From Lachnospiraceae bacterium (lineage in GTDB: Bacteria > Bacillota > Clostridia > Lachnospirales > Lachnospiraceae), in NCBI GenBank assembly GCA_017461725.1, contig JAFTXG010000028.1, positions 233,079 through 297,078 of the forward strand: a stretch of 64,000 nt of DNA, written 5' to 3'. Numbering within the stretch: position 1 is the stretch's first letter; every line of letters starts with the position of its first letter. Positions 16,451-24,212 of this stretch are shown here, piece by piece. The notes below the pieces were generated by a model. The model searched no databases. It was not told where the DNA came from and saw nothing but the letters and a program-made list of their open reading frames with translations. Position numbers and translations under genes: made by a program.

Positions 16451-17194
16451 GCTCATGATCATGTAGATAAATCCCATGCTCAGAAGATGCACCGGAAGCT
16501 TACTCATAAAACTTTCCGGCAGGGAAAAGATCAGTCGCTGCCGCACTGCCATAAACGCCACCAGTGCGATGGCACTGCCCACCAGTCCTCCGACCAACTC
16601 AGGAATGCCGGACAATACGTAGGGGGAGAACACAATGACCATGGGCACCAGTGTCCACAGGCTCTCATCCTCCGCACTCTTCTTTAAGATGCGGTTGGTC
16701 AGGCCAAGGCCGAGACCGGCAAACACAAATCCAAAGGCAGGCTTTAAGTAGGCCGCAGACACAATAGCTCCCTCCGTCACCTTTGTGTCAAACACAGTAC
16801 CACTGCCCATCAGCTCTCTCACATAGGCCACCAGCATCAGCATCCCGTAAGCGATGGCACTCTCCCGCACCAGATCATCTGCAGACTCCTTTCCGCCCAT
16901 CAGGAATACATATCTGGTAGTAAACAGCCCCAGCAGGGTAATACCGATAAGCTGGATTGTGTCCGGCTCGATACCGATATATTTAAACGCCCAGTAAATA
17001 CCTATCTCCGTCAGCAGTCCACTCAAAATCGAGTTGGTCCACTGACCGCCGCTGACCGGAACACTCCGCAGCACACAGCCGAGGCATGCCGCTGCCAGCA
17101 GAATGATCCCCACCACCGTCGCCTCCTTCATGGTGGTGGTGAACATGATCATGGCGATGGCAAAGGGCTCAACCGGATATTTTGCTTTCATCAT
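16442..17194 (-). CDS. Rnf/Nqr-family-like integral membrane protein, last gene of the Rnf cluster
   Basis: A 250-residue protein with about six to seven hydrophobic segments. It is a divergent relative of RnfA/RnfE (NqrD/NqrE family): its block AYVRELMGSGTVFD aligns with FRELLGAGTMFG of the RnfE in this cluster, and the preceding glycine-rich helix pattern also fits. It lacks the conserved Cys-containing helix motif seen in RnfA here (LGLCSFIG), although a cysteine occurs in AACLGC near residue 39. It follows a second RnfD and a second FMN-binding protein, so it may form the membrane core of an alternative Rnf-like module. Start ATG 17194 with AGGAGGG. Exact role unknown. Confidence 0.65.
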   Translation of the reverse strand: MMKAKYPVEPFAIAMIMFTTTMKEATVVGIILLAAACLGCVLRSVPVSGGQWTNSILSGLLTEIGIYWAFKYIGIEPDTIQLIGITLLGLFTTRYVFLMGGKESADDLVRESAIAYGMLMLVAYVRELMGSGTVFDTKVTEGAIVSAAYLKPAFGFVFAGLGLGLTNRILKKSAEDESLWTLVPMVIVFSPYVLSGIPELVGGLVGSAIALVAFMAVRQRLIFSLPESFMSKLPVHLLSMGFIYMIMSAL

Positions 17195-17209
17195 TTTTCC
17201 CTCCTGATC

Positions 17210-17608
17210 TTACTTTGCCGCCTGTTCCATGGCATCCTTCACTGCCTTCATGATACCGTCGGAGGTCATGGTCGCTCCGCTGACTCCGTCCACATCATAA
17301 TCCTGTGCGGACACGATGGCTGCGGGGATCTGCTCCGCCGCCGGCTCATAAATACCCACAGTCTCGCCGTGCTCGATCACCTCGACGGTCAAAATCTCCG
17401 TGTCGGAAAAGGTGACCTTCACTTTAATGGAGCCGTTGTTTCCGCTTCCGGTGCCGATGTATTCACCGGCCACATAGCCGTTTGCCCCCAGCGCCGGCTC
17501 CGCCGCGGAGCCACCCACCAGAAGCTTCGTCTCCAGCACCACAAAAAAGGTGATCGCCAACACAATGACCAGGGTGGTCACGCCGCGATATTTATTTTCT
17601 TTTTCCAT
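17210..17608 (-). CDS. Small FMN-binding membrane protein (RnfG-like, G2)
   Basis: A 132-residue protein with one N-terminal helix (VTTLVIVLAITFFVVL) and one FMN-binding domain. The flavinylation motif is D-G-V-S-G-A-T-M-T (near residue 112), where Thr would carry FMN through a phosphoester bond added by ApbE. It is shorter than the RnfG at 22262-22855 and seems to be a minimal paralogue. The start at 17608 is preferred because GGAG lies 6 bases upstream; a TTG at 17620 is the alternative. It lies 15 bases before the Rnf/Nqr-like gene and after RnfD2. Confidence 0.82.
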   Translation of the reverse strand: MEKENKYRGVTTLVIVLAITFFVVLETKLLVGGSAAEPALGANGYVAGEYIGTGSGNNGSIKVKVTFSDTEILTVEVIEHGETVGIYEPAAEQIPAAIVSAQDYDVDGVSGATMTSDGIMKAVKDAMEQAAK

Positions 17609-17713
17609 ATCTGTCTCCAATCTGCCGATTTCTTTTCTCTGTACAACTCATCGCGGTAAATTCTGTTCTTTACCACACATTCATTTCTCGGAACCAGCAC
17701 TCCCGCGTCCCGG

Positions 17714-18628
17714 CTACTCCGTTTTTTTCAGACTCACACCGTAAATGTGGGGGTTCTTCAATTGCTCCACAACATACAACAGAACATTCACCGCCAGAAT
17801 ACCGAAGCATACCCCCTCCGGATAGGTGGGGCTGAACACGCGGATCAGCGCGGTAATCAGACCTGCGATCACGCCCAGCACGATCTTAAACCGGGAGGTC
17901 GCCAGCGTATAATCGGTCAGCATATAACATCCTCCAAGGATGAGTCCGCCGCCCAGGAGTGAAACCACCGGGTCCATGCCGAAAATCGTGCACACCGCCA
18001 CTGTCGTGACAATATAGACTGCGGAGATGACTCCGTCCAGATCCTTCCTGACCAGCAGGAATACAAAGCCGAGCAACAGCAGAATCGAGCTGGTCTCACC
18101 CAGCGCACCGGGAATCCGTCCAATCAGCATCTCCCATACACTGTAGGTGATCTCCTCACCGTGCTTCGCCGCGGACAGCACCGTCGCGGCGGAGACACCG
18201 TCCACACCGGGCGCCGCGTAGGTCATCAGGCGGGAAGGGTATACGATCATGACAAACAATCGGCCCATCAGCGCGGGATTTGCAAAATTGCTTCCGATAC
18301 CGCCGAAACACTGCTTCACGACAATGATGGAAAACAGGGACGCGATCACCGCCACCCACACGGGAGTGTTGGAGGACAGATTGAACGCCAGCAGAATACC
18401 GGTCACCGCCGCACTGTAATCCATGGTGACAGGCAGATGATTCAGTTTCTGCCATCCGTACTCAGCGGCCACACAGGTAACCACGCAGGCGAGGGTCAGA
18501 TAAAAGGCTCCCACGCCGAAGAAATATACCGAACCGATGAAGGCGGGGATCAGGGAGACGCAGACGTCGCGCATAATCACCTTCGTGGTCTTCGGGGTAC
18601 GAATATGCGGATTCAGATAACTTTTCAT
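17714..18628 (-). CDS. RnfD paralogue (D2)
   Basis: A 304-residue membrane protein of the NqrB/RnfD family, about 8-10 helices. The covalent FMN site is in DGVSAATVL (about residue 145), with Thr as the attachment residue. The Gly-rich segment FANPALMGR matches the family's NPAL motif, which is also in the other RnfD here. It overlaps the RnfC stop (TGATG), so it is translationally coupled to RnfC. Its presence as a second RnfD in one cluster is unusual. Confidence 0.88.
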   Translation of the reverse strand: MKSYLNPHIRTPKTTKVIMRDVCVSLIPAFIGSVYFFGVGAFYLTLACVVTCVAAEYGWQKLNHLPVTMDYSAAVTGILLAFNLSSNTPVWVAVIASLFSIIVVKQCFGGIGSNFANPALMGRLFVMIVYPSRLMTYAAPGVDGVSAATVLSAAKHGEEITYSVWEMLIGRIPGALGETSSILLLLGFVFLLVRKDLDGVISAVYIVTTVAVCTIFGMDPVVSLLGGGLILGGCYMLTDYTLATSRFKIVLGVIAGLITALIRVFSPTYPEGVCFGILAVNVLLYVVEQLKNPHIYGVSLKKTE

Positions 18629-19977
18629 CACTTCTTCCCCCTCTCCCGAAGCATGACTCTCACATCGTTTCTCGCTTTTACCGTATTTTGACTAACCTCA
18701 CGTTTTGCAGGGCACACATAGGAACAGCATCCGCAGCCGATACACTCGGTGGCGTACAGCTGATGACAGAGATCGACATTTCCCTGACGGATCGCAAAAT
18801 CGATCTTCCAGGGGGTGAGACCTGCCGGGCAGACCTTCATGCAGGAACCACAGCGAATGCACGGTGACTCCTCATACCCATCATTTTTCAGCACGATCAG
18901 ACCGCCGCTGACCTTGGTCACACTCTGTGGAATCTGATCACACTTGATCTGGACTCCGATGCAGGTTCCGGTCATGGGGCCGCCCAGAATCACCTTATTG
19001 TCCAGCTCCGACAGACCGCCGCAGCGCTTCAGCAGTTCTCTCAGCGGTGTGCCGAGAGGAACCAGGAAATTGCCGGGCTTTCTCACCAGACCGGTGACAG
19101 TGATGCATCTGGTGATACAGGGAACACCGCCAAACACCATGTCCGCCATGGCCTTCGCTGTCTGTACGTTGGAGACAATGATCCCCGCATCCGCGGGAAG
19201 TCCTCCGGCGATCAGTTCCTTGCCGGTGGCTGCCTGGATCAGCTGGCGCTCACCGCCCTCCGGATACTTCACCGGGAACACCTTCACCTCGATGGGCACC
19301 TCCTGCTCACCGATCAGGCGGGTCAGATAGTCCGCACAGGACTGCTTGTTGTCCTCGGTGCAGATGTAGGCTTTTTTCGCTCCGCCGGCCTTCACCAGCA
19401 GATTGACGCCGTTCAGAATCGCCATGCCGTGCTCCATCATCATGCGATGGTCACAGGTCAGATAACTCTCACACTCGCAGGCATTGATCAGAATATATTC
19501 GATCGGCTTGTCCGTCTTATACTTTACGTGGGCAGGGAATCCGGCGCCGCCCATGCCGGTGAGGCCGCCCTCCTCCATCAGGCTGATCAGCTGATTTCTG
19601 GAATACTTCCGGATATCCATCCATTCCCGCTGATACTCCATCTTCGGCTCTGCAGGCTGCTCCTGGTCCGGCTCGATCACCAGAAGCGGCACCTCTATGG
19701 TGCCCTTTTTCTCCACGCGGATGTCCTTCACCGTGCCGCTGACGCTGGCATGGAGACGGACTGCCGTAAAGTTTTTCGGCTGACCCACCAGCTGACCTCT
19801 CTCCACGTGATCCCCAACGGCCACCAGCGGTTCACAGATACTTCCGCCCGACTGGGACATGGACAGCTCGATCACATCGGGGACAAAGGTCTGAATCGGC
19901 ACCGCCTTGGTCAACGCCTTGTCCGAACCGTCGGTGGGATGAATCCCGCCCGGAAAACGCTGTTCGTAATGTTTCAT
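18628..19977 (-). CDS. rnfC: Rnf complex subunit C (NADH-side Fe-S flavoprotein)
   Basis: A 449-residue peripheral subunit that exchanges electrons with NAD(H). It shows the SLBB/Complex-I-51-kDa-like region with GGLTGMGGAGFP (FMN/NAD binding) and two 4Fe-4S motifs near the C-terminus, CIRCGSCMKVCP and CIGCGCCSYVCP. Start ATG 19977 follows AAGGAG. In standard operons rnfC is first (C-D-G-E-A-B); here it comes after rnfB and is separated from it by two hairpin repeats. It is the only RnfC in the window. Confidence 0.95.
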   Translation of the reverse strand: MKHYEQRFPGGIHPTDGSDKALTKAVPIQTFVPDVIELSMSQSGGSICEPLVAVGDHVERGQLVGQPKNFTAVRLHASVSGTVKDIRVEKKGTIEVPLLVIEPDQEQPAEPKMEYQREWMDIRKYSRNQLISLMEEGGLTGMGGAGFPAHVKYKTDKPIEYILINACECESYLTCDHRMMMEHGMAILNGVNLLVKAGGAKKAYICTEDNKQSCADYLTRLIGEQEVPIEVKVFPVKYPEGGERQLIQAATGKELIAGGLPADAGIIVSNVQTAKAMADMVFGGVPCITRCITVTGLVRKPGNFLVPLGTPLRELLKRCGGLSELDNKVILGGPMTGTCIGVQIKCDQIPQSVTKVSGGLIVLKNDGYEESPCIRCGSCMKVCPAGLTPWKIDFAIRQGNVDLCHQLYATECIGCGCCSYVCPAKREVSQNTVKARNDVRVMLRERGKK

Positions 19978-20029
19978 AAAAACGGACTCCTTCTAAATTT
20001 TGTTGAAGATTTTATTCACGATACATGGT

Positions 20030-20130
20030 CACTAAATTCACTGTTCACCTTCGGTTCCAGTTCATTAAGTGTCCATGCATAAGCGCGCACTAAGTTCATC
20101 GTTCACCGTTGGTTCCGATTCACTAAGTGC
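20030..20130 (-). repeat. Two tandem imperfect hairpin repeats between rnfB and rnfC
   Basis: Two related units (20030-20071 and 20097-20130) share CACTAA-GTTCA-CGTTCACC-GGTTCC-TTCA-TAAGTG with a few changes. Each is itself an imperfect inverted repeat: CACTTA arms pair with TTAGTG. In the transcript they would fold as two successive stems immediately after the rnfB stop, lacking a U-tract. They could stabilise the upstream mRNA segment or lower downstream expression. Confidence 0.7.
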
Positions 20131-20874
20131 TTACATTATAGACTTCATCGGACACTTCTCCGCGCAGGCCCCGCATCCGGTACACTTATTCTCATCAATG
20201 CGGGCTACACCGGTCTCAATGGAGATGGCCTCCGCCAGACAAACCTTCACGCACATACCGCAGCTGATGCAGGCATTTCGGCAGACCGCCCTCGCCGCCT
20301 TGCCCTTCTCGGGGTTTGAGCAGGCCACCATATGTCCGGCCAGCTTGGGCACCATGGCGATGACCTGGCGGGGGCACGCTCCTGCACAGGCACCGCAGCC
20401 CACACATTTTTCCTCGTCCACAATGGCCAGACCGTCCACCACGTGGATCGCGTCAAACTTACAGGTCTCCGCACACTGACCACAGCCGGTACAGCCGTAG
20501 GCACAAATCTTGTGCCCCGTCTCATCCAACGTGGCAGTGTCATAGCTTCCCTTACACTGCACAAAAGCCTTTCGCTGTTCGGCGGGCTTCACATCCACCC
20601 CCAACACATTTCCGATCTGCTCTGCCACTGCCGCACCGCCCACCGGACAGGCATTTGGCTCTGCCTCCCCGGTAAAGATGGCATGGGCCAGACCGTCGCA
20701 GCCAGGATATCCGCAGCCGCCGCAGTTATTTCCCGGCAGACACTTTCGTATCTGCACTTCCTTTTCATCTATGGTCACGGCAAAGACAGAACCTGCGATT
20801 CCCAGCAGGACACCGATCGCCAGACCGACAACTCCCACCACCAGAGTGGCGTATAAAATTCCGACCATATCCAT
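20131..20874 (-). CDS. rnfB: Rnf complex subunit B (ferredoxin-side multi Fe-S)
   Basis: A 247-residue subunit anchored by one N-terminal helix (about 3-30). Next comes the RnfB-type Fe-S domain (CGGCGYPGC with a fourth Cys in ACPVGG), then four 4Fe-4S ferredoxin motifs: CTGCGQCAETC, CVGCGACAGAC, CISCGMCVKVC and CTGCGACAEKC. It accepts electrons from reduced ferredoxin on the cytoplasmic side. The start at 20874 has GGGAG at good spacing; the longer frame lacks a site. It is followed by the tandem hairpins. Confidence 0.95.
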   Translation of the reverse strand: MDMVGILYATLVVGVVGLAIGVLLGIAGSVFAVTIDEKEVQIRKCLPGNNCGGCGYPGCDGLAHAIFTGEAEPNACPVGGAAVAEQIGNVLGVDVKPAEQRKAFVQCKGSYDTATLDETGHKICAYGCTGCGQCAETCKFDAIHVVDGLAIVDEEKCVGCGACAGACPRQVIAMVPKLAGHMVACSNPEKGKAARAVCRNACISCGMCVKVCLAEAISIETGVARIDENKCTGCGACAEKCPMKSIM

Positions 20875-20967
20875 AGTTGCTCTCCCTTTTCGTTCTCTTA
20901 TCTCTGATGTGACTGTTTCAGGCCGAACCTGCACACACGAATTCCGCCGCCTGGCACATCAGATTTT

Positions 20968-21549
20968 CTACAGGTTGAGATCCGCGAATCCCATAAACGC
21001 GATGGCCATCAGTGCCGCGGTGATCAGCACGATAGGCGAACCCTTGAAGGATTCCGGCACTGGATTATTCGCGATGCGCTCGCGGATACCGGCCAGAATA
21101 ATGATCGCGATGGTATAGCCGATGGCCGTTCCCAGACCGCAGACAACGCTCTGAGCCATATCGTATTTATTCAGCACGTTTTTCAGGGCAACTCCCAGCA
21201 CCGCACAGTTGGTGGTAATCAGCGGAAGGTAGACACCCAGCGCCTTGTAAAGAGCAGGAACAAATTTTTTCAAAAACATCTCCACCACCTGAACCAGCGC
21301 TGCAATGACCAGAATAAAGACGATGGTCTGCAGATACTCCAGCTTCAACGGCTTTAAGATCAGATCATAGAGCAGATTAGCCACCGCCGATGCGATGGTG
21401 ATGACGAAGCAGACCGCTCCGCCCATACCGGCCGCCGTCTTTGTGTTGGTGGAAACACCGATGAAGGAGCAGAGACCGAGGAACTGGCTAAGCACTACAT
21501 TATTTAATAACGCCGCCGTGACAGCGATGATCAACAAATCTTTTATCAT
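20968..21549 (-). CDS. rnfA: Rnf complex subunit A
   Basis: A 193-residue, six-helix membrane core subunit. LNNVVLSQFLGLCSFIGVS and LPLITTNCAVLGVAL are hallmark NqrE/RnfA segments; their cysteines are expected to bind the Fe-S centre in the membrane together with RnfE. The gene overlaps the rnfE stop by ATGA and has AAGGAGG upstream. Confidence 0.95.
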   Translation of the reverse strand: MIKDLLIIAVTAALLNNVVLSQFLGLCSFIGVSTNTKTAAGMGGAVCFVITIASAVANLLYDLILKPLKLEYLQTIVFILVIAALVQVVEMFLKKFVPALYKALGVYLPLITTNCAVLGVALKNVLNKYDMAQSVVCGLGTAIGYTIAIIILAGIRERIANNPVPESFKGSPIVLITAALMAIAFMGFADLNL

Positions 21550-22265
21550 GCCTTTTCGCCCTCCTTCTCATTCTCTGTTCCGACCAGAGTCATACAGCCG
21601 CCGCAGTGGAGACAGTCGTGATTGCAGCCGGCCTTTGTCTTTCCTCGCTTGTTGGTGGCACCTTTCAGGCCCAGCTTGTTCTGGATCGCCGCCAGACAAG
21701 CAACCACCAGAAATGCTCCCGGAGCCTGTACCAGAATGGAGATCGGCTCAAAGCTGGCATTTTCTCGTAAAATATTGATACCGAACATGGTTCCCGCTCC
21801 CAATAGCTCGCGGAACAGTCCCAAAAGTCCCAGCGCCACCGTGAAGCCCAGTCCCATGCCGATACCGTCGCACATGGAGAGGAACACATTATTTTTCGAA
21901 GCGTAGGCCTCCGCACGGCCCAAGATAATACAGTTTACAACGATCAGCGGTATGTACACGCCCAGGGACTCATAAAGCGAGTACACATAGGCCTTCAGCA
22001 CAAACTCTACCACCGTGACAAACGACGCCACGATAACGATGTAGGCGGGCATACGCACACCGTCGGGAATCACTTTTCGCAGGGCGGAGATCATCATGTT
22101 GGACAGGATCAGCACCACCATGGTGGAGAGACCCATACCGACACCATCCACCGCACTCTTGGTCACCGCCAGCGTGGGGCACATACCCAGCATCAGGACG
22201 AGCACCGGGTTGTCGGTCACTATGCCTTTATAAATCTGTTTTAATCCTTCTCTCACCCGGCTCAC
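21546..22265 (-). CDS. rnfE: Rnf complex subunit E
   Basis: A 239-residue membrane core subunit. It has the NqrD/RnfE hallmarks LVLMLGMCPTLAVT and IPLIVVNCIILGRAEA, the pair inverted relative to RnfA. The C-terminus carries a Cys-rich tail, CNHDCLHCGGC, seen in some clostridial RnfE and possibly metal binding. The start is GTG 22265 overlapping the rnfG stop, or GTG 22256, which is better spaced from AAGGAG. Confidence 0.93.
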   Translation of the reverse strand: MSRVREGLKQIYKGIVTDNPVLVLMLGMCPTLAVTKSAVDGVGMGLSTMVVLILSNMMISALRKVIPDGVRMPAYIVIVASFVTVVEFVLKAYVYSLYESLGVYIPLIVVNCIILGRAEAYASKNNVFLSMCDGIGMGLGFTVALGLLGLFRELLGAGTMFGINILRENASFEPISILVQAPGAFLVVACLAAIQNKLGLKGATNKRGKTKAGCNHDCLHCGGCMTLVGTENEKEGEKA

Positions 22266-22855
22266 TCTCCTTTCGCACAGTATTTCGCGAATGCAATGCC
22301 TGCGTTGGCCGCATTGACCACCGCATCGGTGGTGACGGTCGCGCCGCTGATCACATCTACATTGTCATCGGTACTGAATCTATCGGTCTGTACCAGCTCA
22401 AACTGGCTTTTAAACTCCGGCTCATCGGCCAGCGCACCCATCTTCGCCGTCTCGGTGCTGGTCAAAATATCGATACCTTTGGTGGTTCCATCCACACTCC
22501 AGCCGTAGGCCATGGTGATGGGGCCCTGTGATCCGGCAAAGGAAAGGCTCATCACATAGCCCAGCACATTGCCGGAAGCATCCTGTGCCGCCAGACACTC
22601 GGTGACCTCCACGCCGGTGATTCCGGCTGCGCTTAAGATCGCCTCGTGGTCTGCCACATTGGCCTCCAACCGGTCGGTGGTCACAAATTTTTCCGCTTCT
22701 GAAAATACACTCTGGTAAGCCGCCTTCTTCTGCTCCAACTCTCTGGCCTCGATGGGGCCCTTGGTGATCTGGTAAGCCAGTCCCAGAAGCAGGCCGGAAA
22801 TCAGGGTGATGACAAACAGAACCATCGCCTCTTTGATAATCTTACGAATGTCCAT
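22262..22855 (-). CDS. rnfG: Rnf complex subunit G
   Basis: A 197-residue subunit with one N-terminal helix (about 10-28) and an external FMN-binding domain. The flavinylation motif is D-V-I-S-G-A-T-V-T near residue 170, Thr carrying FMN. It transfers electrons between RnfD and the other subunits. Start ATG 22855 lies 7 bases after AAGGAGG; the GTG at 22861 overlaps the rnfD stop. Confidence 0.94.
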   Translation of the reverse strand: MDIRKIIKEAMVLFVITLISGLLLGLAYQITKGPIEARELEQKKAAYQSVFSEAEKFVTTDRLEANVADHEAILSAAGITGVEVTECLAAQDASGNVLGYVMSLSFAGSQGPITMAYGWSVDGTTKGIDILTSTETAKMGALADEPEFKSQFELVQTDRFSTDDNVDVISGATVTTDAVVNAANAGIAFAKYCAKGE

Positions 22856-22857
22856 CC

Positions 22858-23787
22858 TCACGCCTCCTTCTCCACCACACCGCGAGGTGCAAAGTATTTA
22901 TCGATCAGCGGCACCAACAGGTTACAGAAAATCACCGCGTAGGAAACACTCTCGGTGTTTGTGCCCAGAATACGGTAGATGGCGGTGATCAGTCCCAGAA
23001 GCACGCCATAAATCACCTTGCCCCAGCGTCCTACCGGGCTGGTGACACGATCCGTCGCAAAGAAGAATGCCACGAAGATAACGCCGCCGCCGAAAATATG
23101 GGTCAATACATCGTTTAAAGAAATATCCTGTCCGCCGAACAGACAGATCACAATGGTGAAAACAAACAGATATACCGTCGGTGTGATCACAGAAATCTTC
23201 CGAAAGATCAGCAGGAACAGAGCACCCACGATCAGTGCCAGCACGGAAGCCTCACCGATACAGCCAGCCTGCTCGTTGAACACAATCAGCTGCTGCAGAT
23301 CAGGCGTACCGCCGTTTCGCATGATGGTCAGAGGGGTGGCCGTAGTCAGACCGTCGATTTTATACTCGGTCATCGCTTCGGAAAAGCTGATCAGAAGAAA
23401 GCATCTGGACACCAGCGCAGGATTCATCACATGAAAACCGTAGCCGCCGAACAGCTGCACCACCACGATGGTGGCAAACATGCCGCCGAGAATCGGTATG
23501 TAAAGCGGTACCTCGCTGGGCAGACAGAGTCCCAGGAGAAGTCCGGTCATCAGCGCCGTACCGTCCAGTGACGTCACCGGCAGCTTCATCAGCTTCTGAT
23601 AAATATACTCCGATGCGACACAGGATACCACAGATGCAAGCAGCACTTTGAATGCATTGAATCCGAAGGCGTAACATCCCGCCGCGATCACCGGGATCAG
23701 CGCAATACAGTAATTGACTGTGATCGCGCGAAGCTCTTCCTCTGTTTTATAGCGGGACTCCACTGCTGAATCAAAAAAAGTTCTCAC
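22858..23787 (-). CDS. rnfD: Rnf complex subunit D, first gene of the cluster
   Basis: A 309-residue NqrB/RnfD-type membrane subunit. The covalent FMN motif is DGLTTATPL (near residue 145), and the MNPALVSR segment matches the family. It forms part of the ion-translocating path. The start is taken as GTG 23787, 8 bases after AAAGAGG; a GTG at 23796 touches that site and is less likely. It is the promoter-proximal gene, unlike canonical operons led by rnfC. Confidence 0.93.
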   Translation of the reverse strand: MRTFFDSAVESRYKTEEELRAITVNYCIALIPVIAAGCYAFGFNAFKVLLASVVSCVASEYIYQKLMKLPVTSLDGTALMTGLLLGLCLPSEVPLYIPILGGMFATIVVVQLFGGYGFHVMNPALVSRCFLLISFSEAMTEYKIDGLTTATPLTIMRNGGTPDLQQLIVFNEQAGCIGEASVLALIVGALFLLIFRKISVITPTVYLFVFTIVICLFGGQDISLNDVLTHIFGGGVIFVAFFFATDRVTSPVGRWGKVIYGVLLGLITAIYRILGTNTESVSYAVIFCNLLVPLIDKYFAPRGVVEKEA

Positions 23788-23925
23788 CGACAGCACCTCT
23801 TTCTATCGTCATTTTGGTTATTGTGTGATGCTACAAATCACTTCGCACTTCCGTAATTTTATAAACATTCGGACTCTGCCCTGCTCGGGCTGCGTTCTCA
23901 TGTTTTGCTGGTCTTAAGATCACAC

Positions 23926-23997
23926 ATTTTATGCACGCATAAAATGCGCGACTTTAATCCCCTGCTACATTGTATCATTGAACAAAAGAGATTGCAA
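23926..23997 (-). promoter_or_regulatory. Rnf cluster promoter and leader palindrome
   Basis: Minus-strand TTGCAA (23992-23997), a 17-base spacer, TACAAT (23969-23974). Past the start site lies a perfect inverted repeat ATTTTATGC-AC-GCATAAAAT (23926-23945) that could be an operator or an RNA stem. The leader to 23787 is about 175 bases; I see no known riboswitch in it. Confidence 0.7.
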
Positions 23998-24130
23998 TAA
24001 TTGTCGTTTTTTTGACATTATAAACAATTTTTTAACAGGAGTGTCAGATTTTTGTCATTGTTGCCTTTTATTCCCACTTTTCCCGTCAAAATATTCTTCA
24101 CTTTTTTCTCTTTCCCATTTTATCACGATA

Positions 24131-24139
24131 TGTTATAAT
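24131..24139 (+). promoter_or_regulatory. Extended -10 promoter of the PurF-like gene
   Basis: TGTTATAAT with TATAAT at 24134-24139 and no strong -35 in the T-rich stretch before it. The region 23998-24130 is A+T-rich and otherwise empty. Confidence 0.6.
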
Positions 24140-24212
24140 AATCATGCAGATTATGTAGTGTTACTTATAAAACCTATTAACTATTTCAAAATTAATTAAA
24201 CGAGGTATATTC

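Noticed and set aside
23797..23925. Possible riboswitch in the long Rnf leader.
   Set aside because: No known conserved core could be recognised; only a simple palindrome and promoter remain.
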